A stretch of DNA of 64,000 nucleotides, taken from assembly GCF_000189535.1 (NCBI RefSeq), contig NC_015145.1:62001-126000 (forward strand), in the 5' to 3' direction. Shown here piece by piece: positions 9,195-19,138 of the stretch. The stretch's first letter is position 1; each line of letters starts with the position of its first letter. The notes under the pieces were generated by a model. That model saw only the letters and a program-made list of their open reading frames with translations, did no database searches and was not told the origin of the DNA. The DNA comes from Pseudarthrobacter phenanthrenivorans Sphe3. GTDB taxonomy: Bacteria; Actinomycetota; Actinomycetes; Actinomycetales; Micrococcaceae. Made by a program: the position numbers and the translations under genes.

Positions 9195-10185
9195 TCCTGC
9201 ACCCGCTCGCTGTAGACAAAGCGGGTCAGGTCCTCCACAGGTTCGGGAGTCCCGGCCTCGGCGAATTCGACGGCGCCCGCCACCTCGTCGTCGGCCTCCT
9301 TCTGCAGTTCCAGCCAGCGGGCCTCGTCCAGCTGGCCCGCATCTTCCAGTGCCCGCCGCAGCAGGGTGATGGGGTCCCGCTCCAGCCACCGGGCCACCTC
9401 CGACTTCTCCCGGTAGCGCTCCGGATCGAACATGGAGTGCGCGCGGAAACGGTAGGTCCGCAGTTCCAGGAAGTGGGGACCTGCACCGGAGCGGACAGCG
9501 TCCACGGCACGGCGCGCCGCCTCGTGGACCGCCAGCACGTCCATCCCGTCCACTGCCCATGCAGCAAGCTCGTAACCGGCGGCCTTCAGGGCGATGTCCG
9601 TCTGCGATTCTGAGCGGCCCAGAGCCGTGCCCATGGCGTACAGGTTGTTCTCGCAGCAGAACAGCACCGGCAGTTGCCACAGGGCGGCGAGGTTCAGGCT
9701 TTCATGGAACTCGCCTTCAGCCACCGCGCCCTCCCCGAAGAAGCAAACGGTGACGCGGGCGCGGCCGGCCATTTTGTCGGCCAGGGCCAGGCCGACGGCG
9801 AGGGGCAGGCCGCCTGCCACAATCGCGTTCCCGCCGAAAAAGCGGGTGCCGGCGTCGAACAGGTGCATGGAGCCGCCACGCCCGCGGCAGCAGCCCTGGA
9901 CGTTGCCGTACATCTCGGCCAGGATGGCGGCCGCGGGCACACCCTGGAGCAGTGCGTGGCCGTGTTCCCGGTAGGTTGCGACGACGGCGTCCCCCGGCTC
10001 GAGCGTGTCCAGTACGCCTGCGGCGACGGCTTTCTCGCCGATATACACGTGCAGGAAGCCCCGGATTTTGGCCTCGGTGTAGAGTTCCACGCATTTTTCC
10101 TCGAGTCGGCGCACCCGCAGCATCTGGTGGAGGAGGTGCTGGGCGTGGCCGGCCGGGTGTGCGGCGAGCCGCTCGGGCAAGCTGG

Positions 10186-10189
<4 letters not shown>
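9191..10189 (-). CDS. 2-oxoacid/acetoin dehydrogenase E1 component, alpha subunit
   Basis: A 332-residue thiamine-diphosphate-binding subunit. The TPP motif runs from [33 protein letters not shown] (Gly-Glu-Gly replacing the commoner Gly-Asp-Gly, ending in Asn-Asn), preceded by [10 protein letters not shown] and a [11 protein letters not shown] loop. It forms the E1 heterotetramer with the adjacent beta subunit. The start ATG overlaps the upstream synthetase stop by 4 bases (ATGA). The pattern is closest to the AcoA/PdhA group; the acoX and acoR genes that usually mark acetoin clusters are absent here. Confidence 0.93.
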
Positions 10190-11997
<1,808 letters not shown>

Positions 11998-12032
11998 GGT
12001 CTTATCCGACGCCTGGCGCGGCGCGCAGACAA

Positions 12033-12046
12033 GGGTAGAAAGTCCT
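12033..12046 (-). promoter_or_regulatory. DosR/DevR-like box upstream of the acs operon
   Basis: On the minus strand this reads AGGACTTTCTACCC. Compared with a commonly seen form of the mycobacterial DosR site, GGGACTTTnGnCCC, it differs at two fixed positions. It lies 36 bases before the acsA start. The match is by eye, so it is a candidate only; no DosR-type response regulator is in the window. Confidence 0.4.
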
Positions 12047-12089
12047 CCTTAGGGTGGCCGGGATCACCGGGCCGGGCAGGTTCACCGCT

Positions 12090-12103
12090 GGGTCTTTCGG
12101 CAC
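12090..12103 (+). promoter_or_regulatory. DosR/DevR-like box upstream of the CU044_2847/phosphoribosyltransferase operon
   Basis: The plus strand reads GGGTCTTTCGGCAC, two mismatches from GGGACTTTnGnCCC. It lies 84 bases before the start of the plus-strand operon and 44 bases from the other candidate box. Having two such sites in one 190-base divergent promoter region is more suggestive than either alone. Confidence 0.4.
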
Positions 12104-12187
12104 TGTTGCCGGTTCTTGAGGAGGCGTGTACTGGAAGCGGGCCGGGGCAGGGCGCACCCGTCCCGCGAGAGTTTGGAGGCACTGTCG

Positions 12188-12520
12188 ATGACTGAAGTAG
12201 TCCGCTACGAAGTGGGGTCCGGGACGGTGCTGGTTGAGGTGGCAGATAACAGCTACGGGGTGGACCATCCCGGCCGCAATGAGCAGGGGATCCTGGACGC
12301 GGGCCGGCGGCTCGAGGACGCGCTCGCCGCCGTCCGCCCTGCGGCGGCAGCGGCGGTGGAGGCGATGCGGGAGATCGCCCCGGAGCACATGGAAGTGGAG
12401 TTCGGAGTGAAGCTCGCCGGAACGGCCGGGGCGGTGATTGCGCGGAACGCGGCAGATGGCCACTTCGTCCTGAGGATGTCATGGTCAGCGGCAACAGAAT
12501 TCACGCCGGAGGAAGAGTAG
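12188..12520 (+). CDS. CU044_2847-family protein (trypsin-co-occurring domain 1)
   Basis: A 110-residue protein with the pattern of the CU044_2847 / Trypco1 family: an N-terminal strand MTEVVRYEVGSGTVLVEVAD, a central Ala-rich helix with LEDALAAVRPAAAAAVEAMR, then the conserved MEVEFGVKLAGTAGAVIARNAADGHFVLRMSW. These domains occur next to trypsin-like proteases and in conflict-type gene sets; no protease is adjacent here. The start is chosen from GGAGG at 12175-12179, eight bases before the ATG. It is the first gene of the plus-strand operon with the phosphoribosyltransferase fusion. Molecular function is unknown. Confidence 0.8.
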   Translation: MTEVVRYEVGSGTVLVEVADNSYGVDHPGRNEQGILDAGRRLEDALAAVRPAAAAAVEAMREIAPEHMEVEFGVKLAGTAGAVIARNAADGHFVLRMSWSAATEFTPEEE

Positions 12521-12593
12521 GCAGGCGGGGGTCCCGGTGGAGGCGTTGCGGCTGAATCGCTGACGGCGGGTATCCAGGCGAAAAGGTGGCCTG

Positions 12594-13928
12594 ATGTATG
12601 AGTTCCTGGACAGGGTTGACGCGGGGCGCAGGCTGGGCCTGGCCCTGGAGCACCTGCGTGCGGATGACGTAGTGGTCCTGGGACTGCCCCGCGGGGGTGT
12701 GCCCGTGGCGGCTGAGGTTGCCAAGGCCCTGGACGCGCCGCTCGACGTCATTGTGGTGCGTAAACTCGGCGTCCCGTTCCAGCCGGAAGTGGCGATGGGC
12801 GCTATCGGGGAAGATGATGCCCGTGTGCTGGACCAGCGCGTGGTCTCGCTGGCCCGCGTCACCGAGGATGACCTCCGGTCTGTGGAACGGCGGGAGCGGG
12901 AGTTGCTGGAATCCCGGCTGGAACGCTACCGCAAGGGCCGCCCCCGCACGGATCTCAGGGGCCGCACGGCCGTCATCGTGGATGACGGCATCGCCACTGG
13001 ATCAACTGCCCGCGTGGCGTGCCAGGTGGCGCGGCACCTCGGAGCCGCAAAGGTGATCCTGGCCGTACCTGTCGCCCCGGCACATACGCTGGGCTCGCTG
13101 CCGGAACCGGACGAGGTGTTCTCGCTCATTTCCGCCCGGAACTTCCAGGCGGTGGGGTACTACTACCGGGACTTCTCACCCACCCTGGACGACGAGGTGG
13201 TCCAGTTGCTCGACGAGGCCGCGCTGCGGCAACGCCGTGCCAGCGCAGCGGGCGCCGGCGTTGACCAGGATGTGGAGATAGCGGTGGATGGCGTGACGCT
13301 CCACGGCGACCTCCACCTCCCAGCACAGTGCGGCGCGGTGGTGGTCTTCGCCCACGGCAGCGGCAGCAGCCGGCACAGCCCCCGCAACCGCTACGTTGCC
13401 TCCGTACTGCAGGGCGCCGGACTGGGCACGCTGCTGCTGGACCTGCTGACTCCTGCGGAAGAGGTGGACCGCGGGAACGTGTTCGACATCGCCCTGCTCG
13501 CGCAGCGCCTCATCGCGGCCAACCACTGGCTGACCGGCAGGGATGACACGGCCGGCTGCCGCGTGGGATATTTCGGTGCCAGCACCGGCGCCGGCGCTGC
13601 CTTGTGGGCAGCCGCCGAGCCGGGTGCGGAGGTGGACGCGGTGGTATCAAGGGGTGGCCGCCCGGACCTTGCCGGCCCGCGCCTGGCAGCTGTCCGCGCC
13701 CCCACCCTGCTGCTGGTGGGGGGAGCAGACACCCAGGTCCTGGCCCTGAACCGCCAGGCCATGGACCAGATGACAGCACCGGTCCGGCTGGAGATCATTC
13801 CAGGGGCAACGCACCTTTTTGAGGAGCCGGGGACGCTCACGCGGGCCGCCACCCTGGCGAAGGGGTGGTTCGCCCGGTACCTGCTGCCGGAAACCGCACC
13901 GGAACGCGCATCGGAGGTTCCGTCGTGA
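12594..13928 (+). CDS. Phosphoribosyltransferase / alpha-beta hydrolase fusion
   Basis: A 444-residue two-domain protein. Residues 1-215 are a type I phosphoribosyltransferase with the PRPP loop VIVDDGIATGST at 127-138. Residues about 225-435 are a dienelactone-hydrolase-like alpha/beta hydrolase with oxyanion segment HGSGSS (254-259), nucleophile elbow GASTG (Ser330), acid Asp379 in GGADTQV and His407 in GATHLF. The same fusion is known in Mycobacterium tuberculosis as Rv0571c, a DosR-regulon member. The real substrates are unknown. The stop overlaps the next gene's GTG start by 4 bases, tying it to the erythromycin-esterase-like protein. Confidence 0.9.
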   Translation: MYEFLDRVDAGRRLGLALEHLRADDVVVLGLPRGGVPVAAEVAKALDAPLDVIVVRKLGVPFQPEVAMGAIGEDDARVLDQRVVSLARVTEDDLRSVERRERELLESRLERYRKGRPRTDLRGRTAVIVDDGIATGSTARVACQVARHLGAAKVILAVPVAPAHTLGSLPEPDEVFSLISARNFQAVGYYYRDFSPTLDDEVVQLLDEAALRQRRASAAGAGVDQDVEIAVDGVTLHGDLHLPAQCGAVVVFAHGSGSSRHSPRNRYVASVLQGAGLGTLLLDLLTPAEEVDRGNVFDIALLAQRLIAANHWLTGRDDTAGCRVGYFGASTGAGAALWAAAEPGAEVDAVVSRGGRPDLAGPRLAAVRAPTLLLVGGADTQVLALNRQAMDQMTAPVRLEIIPGATHLFEEPGTLTRAATLAKGWFARYLLPETAPERASEVPS

Positions 13929-15250
13929 ACAAAGCCTATTCATCCGTGCCGGTACGCCACGGGCAGGAACTGGAGGAAATCCGGGGCCTGGCGCTCCCAC
14001 TCGCAGTGCCACAGGACCTGGATGCCCTGATCCGCCCAGCGGCCCGGGCCCGGTACGTCTGCCTGGGGGAAGCGTCCCATGGAACGCAGGAGTACTACCG
14101 CTGGCGCGCAGTGATCAGCCGGCGCCTGATCGAGGAACACGGGTTCACCTGGATCGGCGTTGAGGGTGACTGGCCCGACTGCTGGCGCATCAACAGCTGG
14201 GTCCGGGGGCAGGAAAACCAGGACCTTGATGCAACCCAGCTGCTCGCCGGCTTCGAACGGTGGCCCACCTGGATGTGGGCGAACTACGAGGTGGCGGAGT
14301 TCCTGGCTTGGCTGCGCGAGTGGAACCTGGCCCGCCCTGAACAGCTGCGCGCCGGCTTCTACGGCCTTGACGTCTATTCCCTCTGGGACTCGCTGCGGGA
14401 GATCTTCTCCTGGCTGGAGGCCAATGCCCCAGATGCCCTCCCCGCCGCGACGCGGGCCTGGCAGTGCTTTGTCCCGTTCGGAGAGGACCCGCACCGCTAC
14501 GCGTGGAGCAGCCGGCTGGTACCTGCATCCTGCGAGGCGGATGTGGTGGGCCTGCTGACGGAGGTGCGGCGCCGGACGCTCGGCCGGGTCAAGGACGATC
14601 CCGCCGCGTTCGACGCCGTGCAGAATGCCATGGTGGCGGCCAACGCCGAACGCTATTACCGGACCATGGTGCGGGGGGACCGGCAGTCCTGGAACATCCG
14701 TGACTACCACATGAGCGACACCATCGACCGCATTGCAGCCCACCACGGACCGGGTTCAAAGGGGCTGGTATGGGCCCACAACACCCATGTCGGCGATGCC
14801 CGGGCCACGGATATGGCCCAGGGCGGAATGGACAACATCGGGCAACTGATGCGCCTGCGGCACCCGGGGGAGGTGGTCCTGGCCGGTTTCGCGTCCTACG
14901 CCGGCTCAGTCACCGCAGCGGAAGCCTGGGGCGCGCCAGAGCAAACAATGACGGTTCCGGCGGCCAGGCAGGGAAGCCACGAAGACCTGCTCAACAATGC
15001 CCTCGGGGAACCGTCGCTGCTGGTTTTTGGCAGCCACCGTACCGGTCGCTGGCTGACGGAATGGCGCGGGCACCGGGCGATCGGCGTGGTCTACGATCCT
15101 GAGCGCGAGGCCGGCAATTACGTTCCCACCCGGATGGCGGGACGTTATGACGCGCTGCTGTGGATCCCGCACACCAACGCGCTCCGGCCCCTGCACCACG
15201 AGCAAAAGCCCGGCGAGCCGGAATTCGAAACCGAGCCCTCGGGTTTCTGA
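13925..15250 (+). CDS. Erythromycin esterase family protein
   Basis: A 441-residue Ere/SSD-type hydrolase fold protein. Motifs of the family are present: LGEASHGTQEYYRWR (first catalytic His and the Glu before it), GVEGDWPD (second Glu), and HNTHVGDAR (second His). Known members hydrolyse the macrolide lactone, but many homologues (for example the EreA-like half of M. tuberculosis Rv2030c) are stress proteins with no known macrolide activity. Start is the GTG that overlaps the preceding stop (GTGA); a longer frame would run 60 bases into that gene. The operon context favours a stress role over resistance. Confidence 0.87.
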   Translation: MNKAYSSVPVRHGQELEEIRGLALPLAVPQDLDALIRPAARARYVCLGEASHGTQEYYRWRAVISRRLIEEHGFTWIGVEGDWPDCWRINSWVRGQENQDLDATQLLAGFERWPTWMWANYEVAEFLAWLREWNLARPEQLRAGFYGLDVYSLWDSLREIFSWLEANAPDALPAATRAWQCFVPFGEDPHRYAWSSRLVPASCEADVVGLLTEVRRRTLGRVKDDPAAFDAVQNAMVAANAERYYRTMVRGDRQSWNIRDYHMSDTIDRIAAHHGPGSKGLVWAHNTHVGDARATDMAQGGMDNIGQLMRLRHPGEVVLAGFASYAGSVTAAEAWGAPEQTMTVPAARQGSHEDLLNNALGEPSLLVFGSHRTGRWLTEWRGHRAIGVVYDPEREAGNYVPTRMAGRYDALLWIPHTNALRPLHHEQKPGEPEFETEPSGF

Positions 15251-15254
15251 CGGG

Positions 15255-16535
15255 CTAGGCGCTGGCCGGCACCGCCGCGGGCTTCCGGCCGAGTTCCGCC
15301 GTCCGCTTCACGGACCACCAGAGCAGCACCACGAGGAGCACGTTGCGGGTGGTGAGGATCGCCGCCATCACCGGGTGGGCGTGGATCAGCGGCGTGTAGA
15401 ACAGGGGATAGATCACGAACGTGGTCATGGCGATCCCCATGAGCAGCGCCGCCGGAACCTTCCACCTGTTCCAGTCATGCGTGAGGCCGGCGATGATCAC
15501 CGGCGCCAGCCAGATGATGAACTGCGGGGAGCCCACCTTGTTGAACACGATGAACGCGGTGACCATCATGAGCGAGCCCTCGAGGAACAGTTCCTCCCGC
15601 TCGGCGCCGCGGTTCAGTGCGCGGACCAGCAGGACGGCTGCCACCACCGCGGCCAGGATCAGGAGCGGCTGCATCAGGAACGCTGCCGTGCCGGCACCCG
15701 GGCCGTAGACCTCCGTGGAGTTGATGGCGGTGTTGTCCGCCATCCTCGAGCCGGCGATGTTGAAGACGCTCAGCCACACCCAGGGCGTGGAGAAGGTCGC
15801 CTCCAGCTGCATGCCGCGCTCGCCCTGGTTCAGAAGGAAGTCCAGGATGTGCTGCAGCCCGCCGGACAGCCACGTCCCCAGCGACACAACGGCGGTCACG
15901 GCCACGCCGGAGAGGAGCACCTGGATCCGCTTCCGGCTGGCAATCACGATTGGCACCAGGACTGCCGCGGGCCACACCTTGATCCACGTGGCGATGCTGA
16001 GCAGGATGCCGGCCACCACCGGCCGCGTGGCCGCGTACAGCAGCGCGATCAGCACGATGGGGGCGGTAATTCCCTCCACCCGCGCGAAGCTGAGGTAGCC
16101 CATGAAGACGGTGAAGAACAACCACCACCACGCGGGCGCAATGCCGGTCACCTTGCGCGGTCCGCGGGTGAGGAAGGCGAGGCCGACGGCGTTGAGGGCT
16201 GTGATGATCAGGAACCAGGCCAGAAGGTACAGGTCCGGTCCCGCGATGCCGGCGAGGAAGATGGGGATTTGCGCCAGCACCGGGTAGACCCAGGGGCTGA
16301 TCTTCCCGTCCAGGTCCTGGGGGTTGTAACCGTCCATGGCCCACTGGCGGTACTGTTCGGTGTCGCTGAACGTCTCGCCGTGCAGGAAAAAGGACGCCAT
16401 CCAGCCCAGGAAGTAGAGATGGACGACGACGAAGCCCCACCACACGCTGGAGGGGCGGGCGAACCAGTCCACCACCTTGGCGGGGAGGACCTTGGTGCGG
16501 ACGGTGACCAGCCGGTCAAAGAACTTCGTGGAAAT
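15255..16535 (-). CDS. GT87-type membrane glycosyltransferase, second paralogue; probable AUU start
   Basis: A roughly 426-residue GT-C/GT87-like (DUF2029-type) protein with about ten helices, including a loop with GETFSDTEQYRQWAMDGYNP that holds the usual conserved acidic residue after helix 1. It is about half identical to the upstream neighbour, including SPWVYP, KVGSPQF and TTRNVLLVVL. No ATG or GTG precedes residue 21 of the alignable region. ATT at 16533-16535 starts the alignable sequence, lies one base after the upstream stop, and has AAGGAG seven bases before it. The first GTG (16473-16475) would cut off twenty residues shared with the paralogue. Substrate unknown; probably polyprenyl-phosphomannose or similar. 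Confidence 0.78.
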   Translation of the reverse strand: MSTKFFDRLVTVRTKVLPAKVVDWFARPSSVWWGFVVVHLYFLGWMASFFLHGETFSDTEQYRQWAMDGYNPQDLDGKISPWVYPVLAQIPIFLAGIAGPDLYLLAWFLIITALNAVGLAFLTRGPRKVTGIAPAWWWLFFTVFMGYLSFARVEGITAPIVLIALLYAATRPVVAGILLSIATWIKVWPAAVLVPIVIASRKRIQVLLSGVAVTAVVSLGTWLSGGLQHILDFLLNQGERGMQLEATFSTPWVWLSVFNIAGSRMADNTAINSTEVYGPGAGTAAFLMQPLLILAAVVAAVLLVRALNRGAEREELFLEGSLMMVTAFIVFNKVGSPQFIIWLAPVIIAGLTHDWNRWKVPAALLMGIAMTTFVIYPLFYTPLIHAHPVMAAILTTRNVLLVVLLWWSVKRTAELGRKPAAVPASA

Positions 16536-16536
16536 C

Positions 16537-17844
16537 TCAGGACTCCTTCAGCACGGGAGCCGCTGCGGGCGTCTTCTTGCCCAGCAGGTAGAGGCGGCGG
16601 ACGCTCCACAGGAAGAGGACCACCAGGAGGACATTGCGGATGGTCAGCACCAGCGCCATCCACGGGTTGTTGTGGCTCAGGGCGTCGTAGAAGAGGGGGT
16701 AGATGAAGTACGTGGCCACGGCGATGACGATCAGCATGGTGGCGGGGACGCGCCATTCCCGCCAGCTGTGGGCCAGCCCGACGGCGACAGCCGGGGCGAG
16801 CCACACCATGAACTGCGGGGAACCCACCTTGTTGAAGACCACGAACGCGGTGGCCAGGGTGAGGGCGCCGGCCAGGAGGAGCTCCGTGCGGTCCACGCCG
16901 CCGCTGATTTTGCCGTTATGCAAAGCCCAGAACGTCAGGCCGGCCACCAGCAGCGCGGCCAGGATCAGCAGGGGCTGCATCAGTACCGACATCAGGGCTG
17001 TACCCGGGCCGTCCACCTGCATGGAGTTGATGTCCGTGTTCATGTACATCCGGGAACCGCCCACGTTCAGGACGGACAGCCAGAGCCAGGGCGTGGTGAA
17101 GGTGGCCTCGAGCTGCATGCCGCGGTCGCCCTGCTGGGTGAGGAAGTTCAAGAGCTTGGGGACGCTGCCCACCGCAGCGGCCAGCGCAACGACGCCCGCC
17201 GTCGTCGCAATTCCTGCCAGCACCACCAGGATGCGGTTCTTGACGACGGCGAACAGGGCCAGCATGACGGCCGCAGGCCAGACTTTCACCCAGGTGCCGA
17301 TGGCCAGCAGGACGGAGGCGATGAACGGGCGGCCCACCCCGTACGCCAGGGCGACGAGGACCAGGGGTGCCGTGAGGCCGTCCACGCGGGCGAAGCCGAG
17401 CCAGCCCATCAGGAAGGTGAACACCAGCCACCACCAGCCGGCAGGGATGGCCTGGTGGTCGCGGCCCCGGCTTGTCAGCTTCAGCAGTGCCCAGCCGTTG
17501 AGGACCGTGGTCATCAGGACCCACAGGAAGAAGAAGGGGCCTGGGCCGGCGATGCCGGCGATGGCCATGGGAATCAGCGCGAGGATGGGGTAGACCCAGG
17601 GGCTGGGCCCGCCGCTGAGGTTGGCCTCGTTGAAGCCTGCCATGGCCCAGTCGCGGTAGATGAACGTGTCGCTGAAGGCCTCCCCGCGCAATGACAGCGA
17701 GGCTGCGAAGACAAGGAAGACCAGGTGCACCACGATGAAGCCGCCCAGCAGTCCCCGGCCGGTATTCAGCCGGGTCCGGGCAGCCGCAGGAAGGATGGCG
17801 TTGCGGATCCGGGTCAGATTGCCGAAGAAAGCGTCCGTGGAAAT
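16537..17844 (-). CDS. GT87-type membrane glycosyltransferase, first paralogue; probable AUU start
   Basis: A 435-residue polytopic glycosyltransferase, paralogous to the gene that follows it in the operon. Shared blocks include SLRGEAFSDTFIYRDWAMAGFN, SPWVYPILALIPMAIAGIAGPG and GSPQFMVWLAP. The reading frame could extend to an ATG at 17955, but residues in that extension are hydrophilic, His/Arg-rich and unlike a membrane protein. The region that aligns with the paralogue begins at ATT (17842-17844), with AAGGAC six bases upstream. The start is therefore uncertain between AUU at 17844 and ATG at 17955. The pair probably act in one envelope-glycan or glycolipid pathway with MptB-like chemistry. 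Confidence 0.78.
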   Translation of the reverse strand: MSTDAFFGNLTRIRNAILPAAARTRLNTGRGLLGGFIVVHLVFLVFAASLSLRGEAFSDTFIYRDWAMAGFNEANLSGGPSPWVYPILALIPMAIAGIAGPGPFFFLWVLMTTVLNGWALLKLTSRGRDHQAIPAGWWWLVFTFLMGWLGFARVDGLTAPLVLVALAYGVGRPFIASVLLAIGTWVKVWPAAVMLALFAVVKNRILVVLAGIATTAGVVALAAAVGSVPKLLNFLTQQGDRGMQLEATFTTPWLWLSVLNVGGSRMYMNTDINSMQVDGPGTALMSVLMQPLLILAALLVAGLTFWALHNGKISGGVDRTELLLAGALTLATAFVVFNKVGSPQFMVWLAPAVAVGLAHSWREWRVPATMLIVIAVATYFIYPLFYDALSHNNPWMALVLTIRNVLLVVLFLWSVRRLYLLGKKTPAAAPVLKES

Positions 17845-18185
17845 GGCAGGGTCCTTGTCAGGTCGTGGCGCACACAGGGAGTCGCGCTGATGGCATTGGC
17901 TCTGCCGCCTGTGATGGTTTCCAGGGGCAACGGAGCGGTCCGGAAACAGCGCCACTCCTTTTCAACTCTAATTGACGGCGTCTTGGCGGCCGTAATTGCT
18001 TCCACACCCGCCAGCGGGCGTGGTCCTGACCTGCGGTTACCTCTTTGGTTGATTTTTCAAGTTGCTGGCGCTGGTTTGCTGGTGGACGATGGTCAAGGCG
18101 CAAGAGTTGCGCCGCTTCGTCTGCAGCCATGGGGAGCGCAGGTGTTCGTCCGTCCGATGTCCCCGCCAACCAAGAGGCTAGTGCC
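17845..18185. other. Divergent intergenic region with a 7-bp hairpin
   Basis: About 340 bases separate the glycosyltransferase operon (minus) from a small plus-strand gene. No gene is convincing. A perfect 7-bp inverted repeat with a three-base loop, GGCGCAA-gag-TTGCGCC, sits at 18097-18113, within the likely leader of the next gene. It lacks a T-run, so it is more likely a leader structure than a terminator. Confidence 0.4.
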
Positions 18186-18389
18186 ATGAACTTTCCCCTG
18201 ACCCTGACCGTTGCAGACCGCCACAGCATGGACGCTGAGCTGGAGGCGGCAGTCACCGCTGCCAAGGCGCATGCCCTCGCCGGAAAGCGCCATGGCATCC
18301 TGGTCACCCGCCTGGGTGCCGACAAGTTCACCGTGGACCTGAGCGAGGCCGTTCCTTTCGGCCTGACCCGTGAACACCAGGCCTGGTAA
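18186..18389 (+). CDS. Small conserved hypothetical protein
   Basis: A 67-residue soluble protein beginning MNFPLTLTVADRHSMD, with an Ala-rich helix (ELEAAVTAAKAHALAG), a strand RHGILVTRLGADKFTVDLSEAVPFG, and a short polar end. The start is chosen because codon use and protein-like sequence begin here; the frame continues upstream but reads as low-quality sequence. I do not recognise the family. It looks like a small alpha/beta protein of the kind common in Arthrobacter genomes. Confidence 0.6.
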   Translation: MNFPLTLTVADRHSMDAELEAAVTAAKAHALAGKRHGILVTRLGADKFTVDLSEAVPFGLTREHQAW

Positions 18390-18431
18390 ATCCCTTTTCT
18401 CTTCCTTGTACCGGCCTTCCTCGTACCGGCA

Positions 18432-18689
18432 CTAGCCGCCGGCGGCGTTCCCGTCCCCTGACACCCGCCCGCTGCGCTGCTGCAGCCGGTCGATGTGCTT
18501 GGACGCTTCGGCCTTGCTGAGATCTGCCGGAAGTTCTTCGCCTGCCTCACGCGCGAGCGTGTCAAGGTAGCTGCGCTGCGCGGCCGTCATAGGCTCATCG
18601 CCAGTAACCCAGTCCTCCGGGTCGCGGTTGAGCCCTGCCTCCGGCTCGGGGGTGGGGCTGCCGAGGGTTTCCTTGCCGTTGTTATCCAT
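18432..18689 (-). CDS. DUF3072 domain-containing protein
   Basis: An 85-residue hydrophilic protein carrying the DUF3072 signature DPEDWVTGDEPMTAAQRSYLDTL followed by AGEELPADLSKAEASKHIDRLQ. The domain is short, about 55 residues, and of unknown function; the same helix-loop pattern with 'KAEAS..ID.L' resembles helical SAP-like or lid domains. The N-terminal 25 residues are Pro/Glu-rich and probably disordered. Confidence 0.85.
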   Translation of the reverse strand: MDNNGKETLGSPTPEPEAGLNRDPEDWVTGDEPMTAAQRSYLDTLAREAGEELPADLSKAEASKHIDRLQQRSGRVSGDGNAAGG

Positions 18690-18843
18690 GGAGAGATTCT
18701 AGGACGGGGCAGTGACAGTCCGCTGGTCCATGTGCCGCCGGTACAGCCGGAAGGGTTAGGCAACCGTGACCTTCGGTTCGTTCCCTCCCGGTGCAACGCC
18801 CAGTACTGTCGACAGCACCATCCGGGACGACGGAAGAGGCACG

Positions 18844-19131
18844 ATGAGCATCGACATCGAGATTGGTACAAGCCTCAGCAATGAGGACGCAGCGCACTTT
18901 GCGGCCAAGACGGAAGCAATTACCTCAGCGATGCAGAGGGTGCGGGAACAACACGCCGCGTACAGCTGGGTGCGGACAGATGAGATCCGGTGCCGCGGAT
19001 GCAGCGCCAGCCTTGACGTACCGCGGCTAGCCAGCACGAAGGCAAGCGCGGACAAGGCGTTTCAGGCACATCAGTCCGCGCAGCTTGATGCCCTGCTGGC
19101 TGCCGAGGGCCGCCCTGGCGCCGGATCGTGA
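18844..19131 (+). CDS. Small hypothetical protein with one CxxC pair
   Basis: A 95-residue protein starting MSIDIEIG, with a helical middle (AAKTEAITSAMQRVREQHAAYSWV) and a CRGC knuckle at about residue 52. Only one CxxC is present, so a full zinc ribbon would need a second protein or a dimer. The in-frame extension upstream (from 18766) is Gly/Pro-rich and has no ribosome site, so the internal ATG preceded by GGAAGAGG is preferred. Family not recognised. Confidence 0.55.
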   Translation: MSIDIEIGTSLSNEDAAHFAAKTEAITSAMQRVREQHAAYSWVRTDEIRCRGCSASLDVPRLASTKASADKAFQAHQSAQLDALLAAEGRPGAGS

Positions 19132-19138
19132 AGGCCCG

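Noticed and set aside
15147..17694. Two long plus-strand frames (519 and 405 residues) opposite the glycosyltransferases
   Set aside because: Composition is dominated by His, Gln, Gly and Arg with no family resemblance; the opposite strand holds two membrane glycosyltransferases with conserved blocks.
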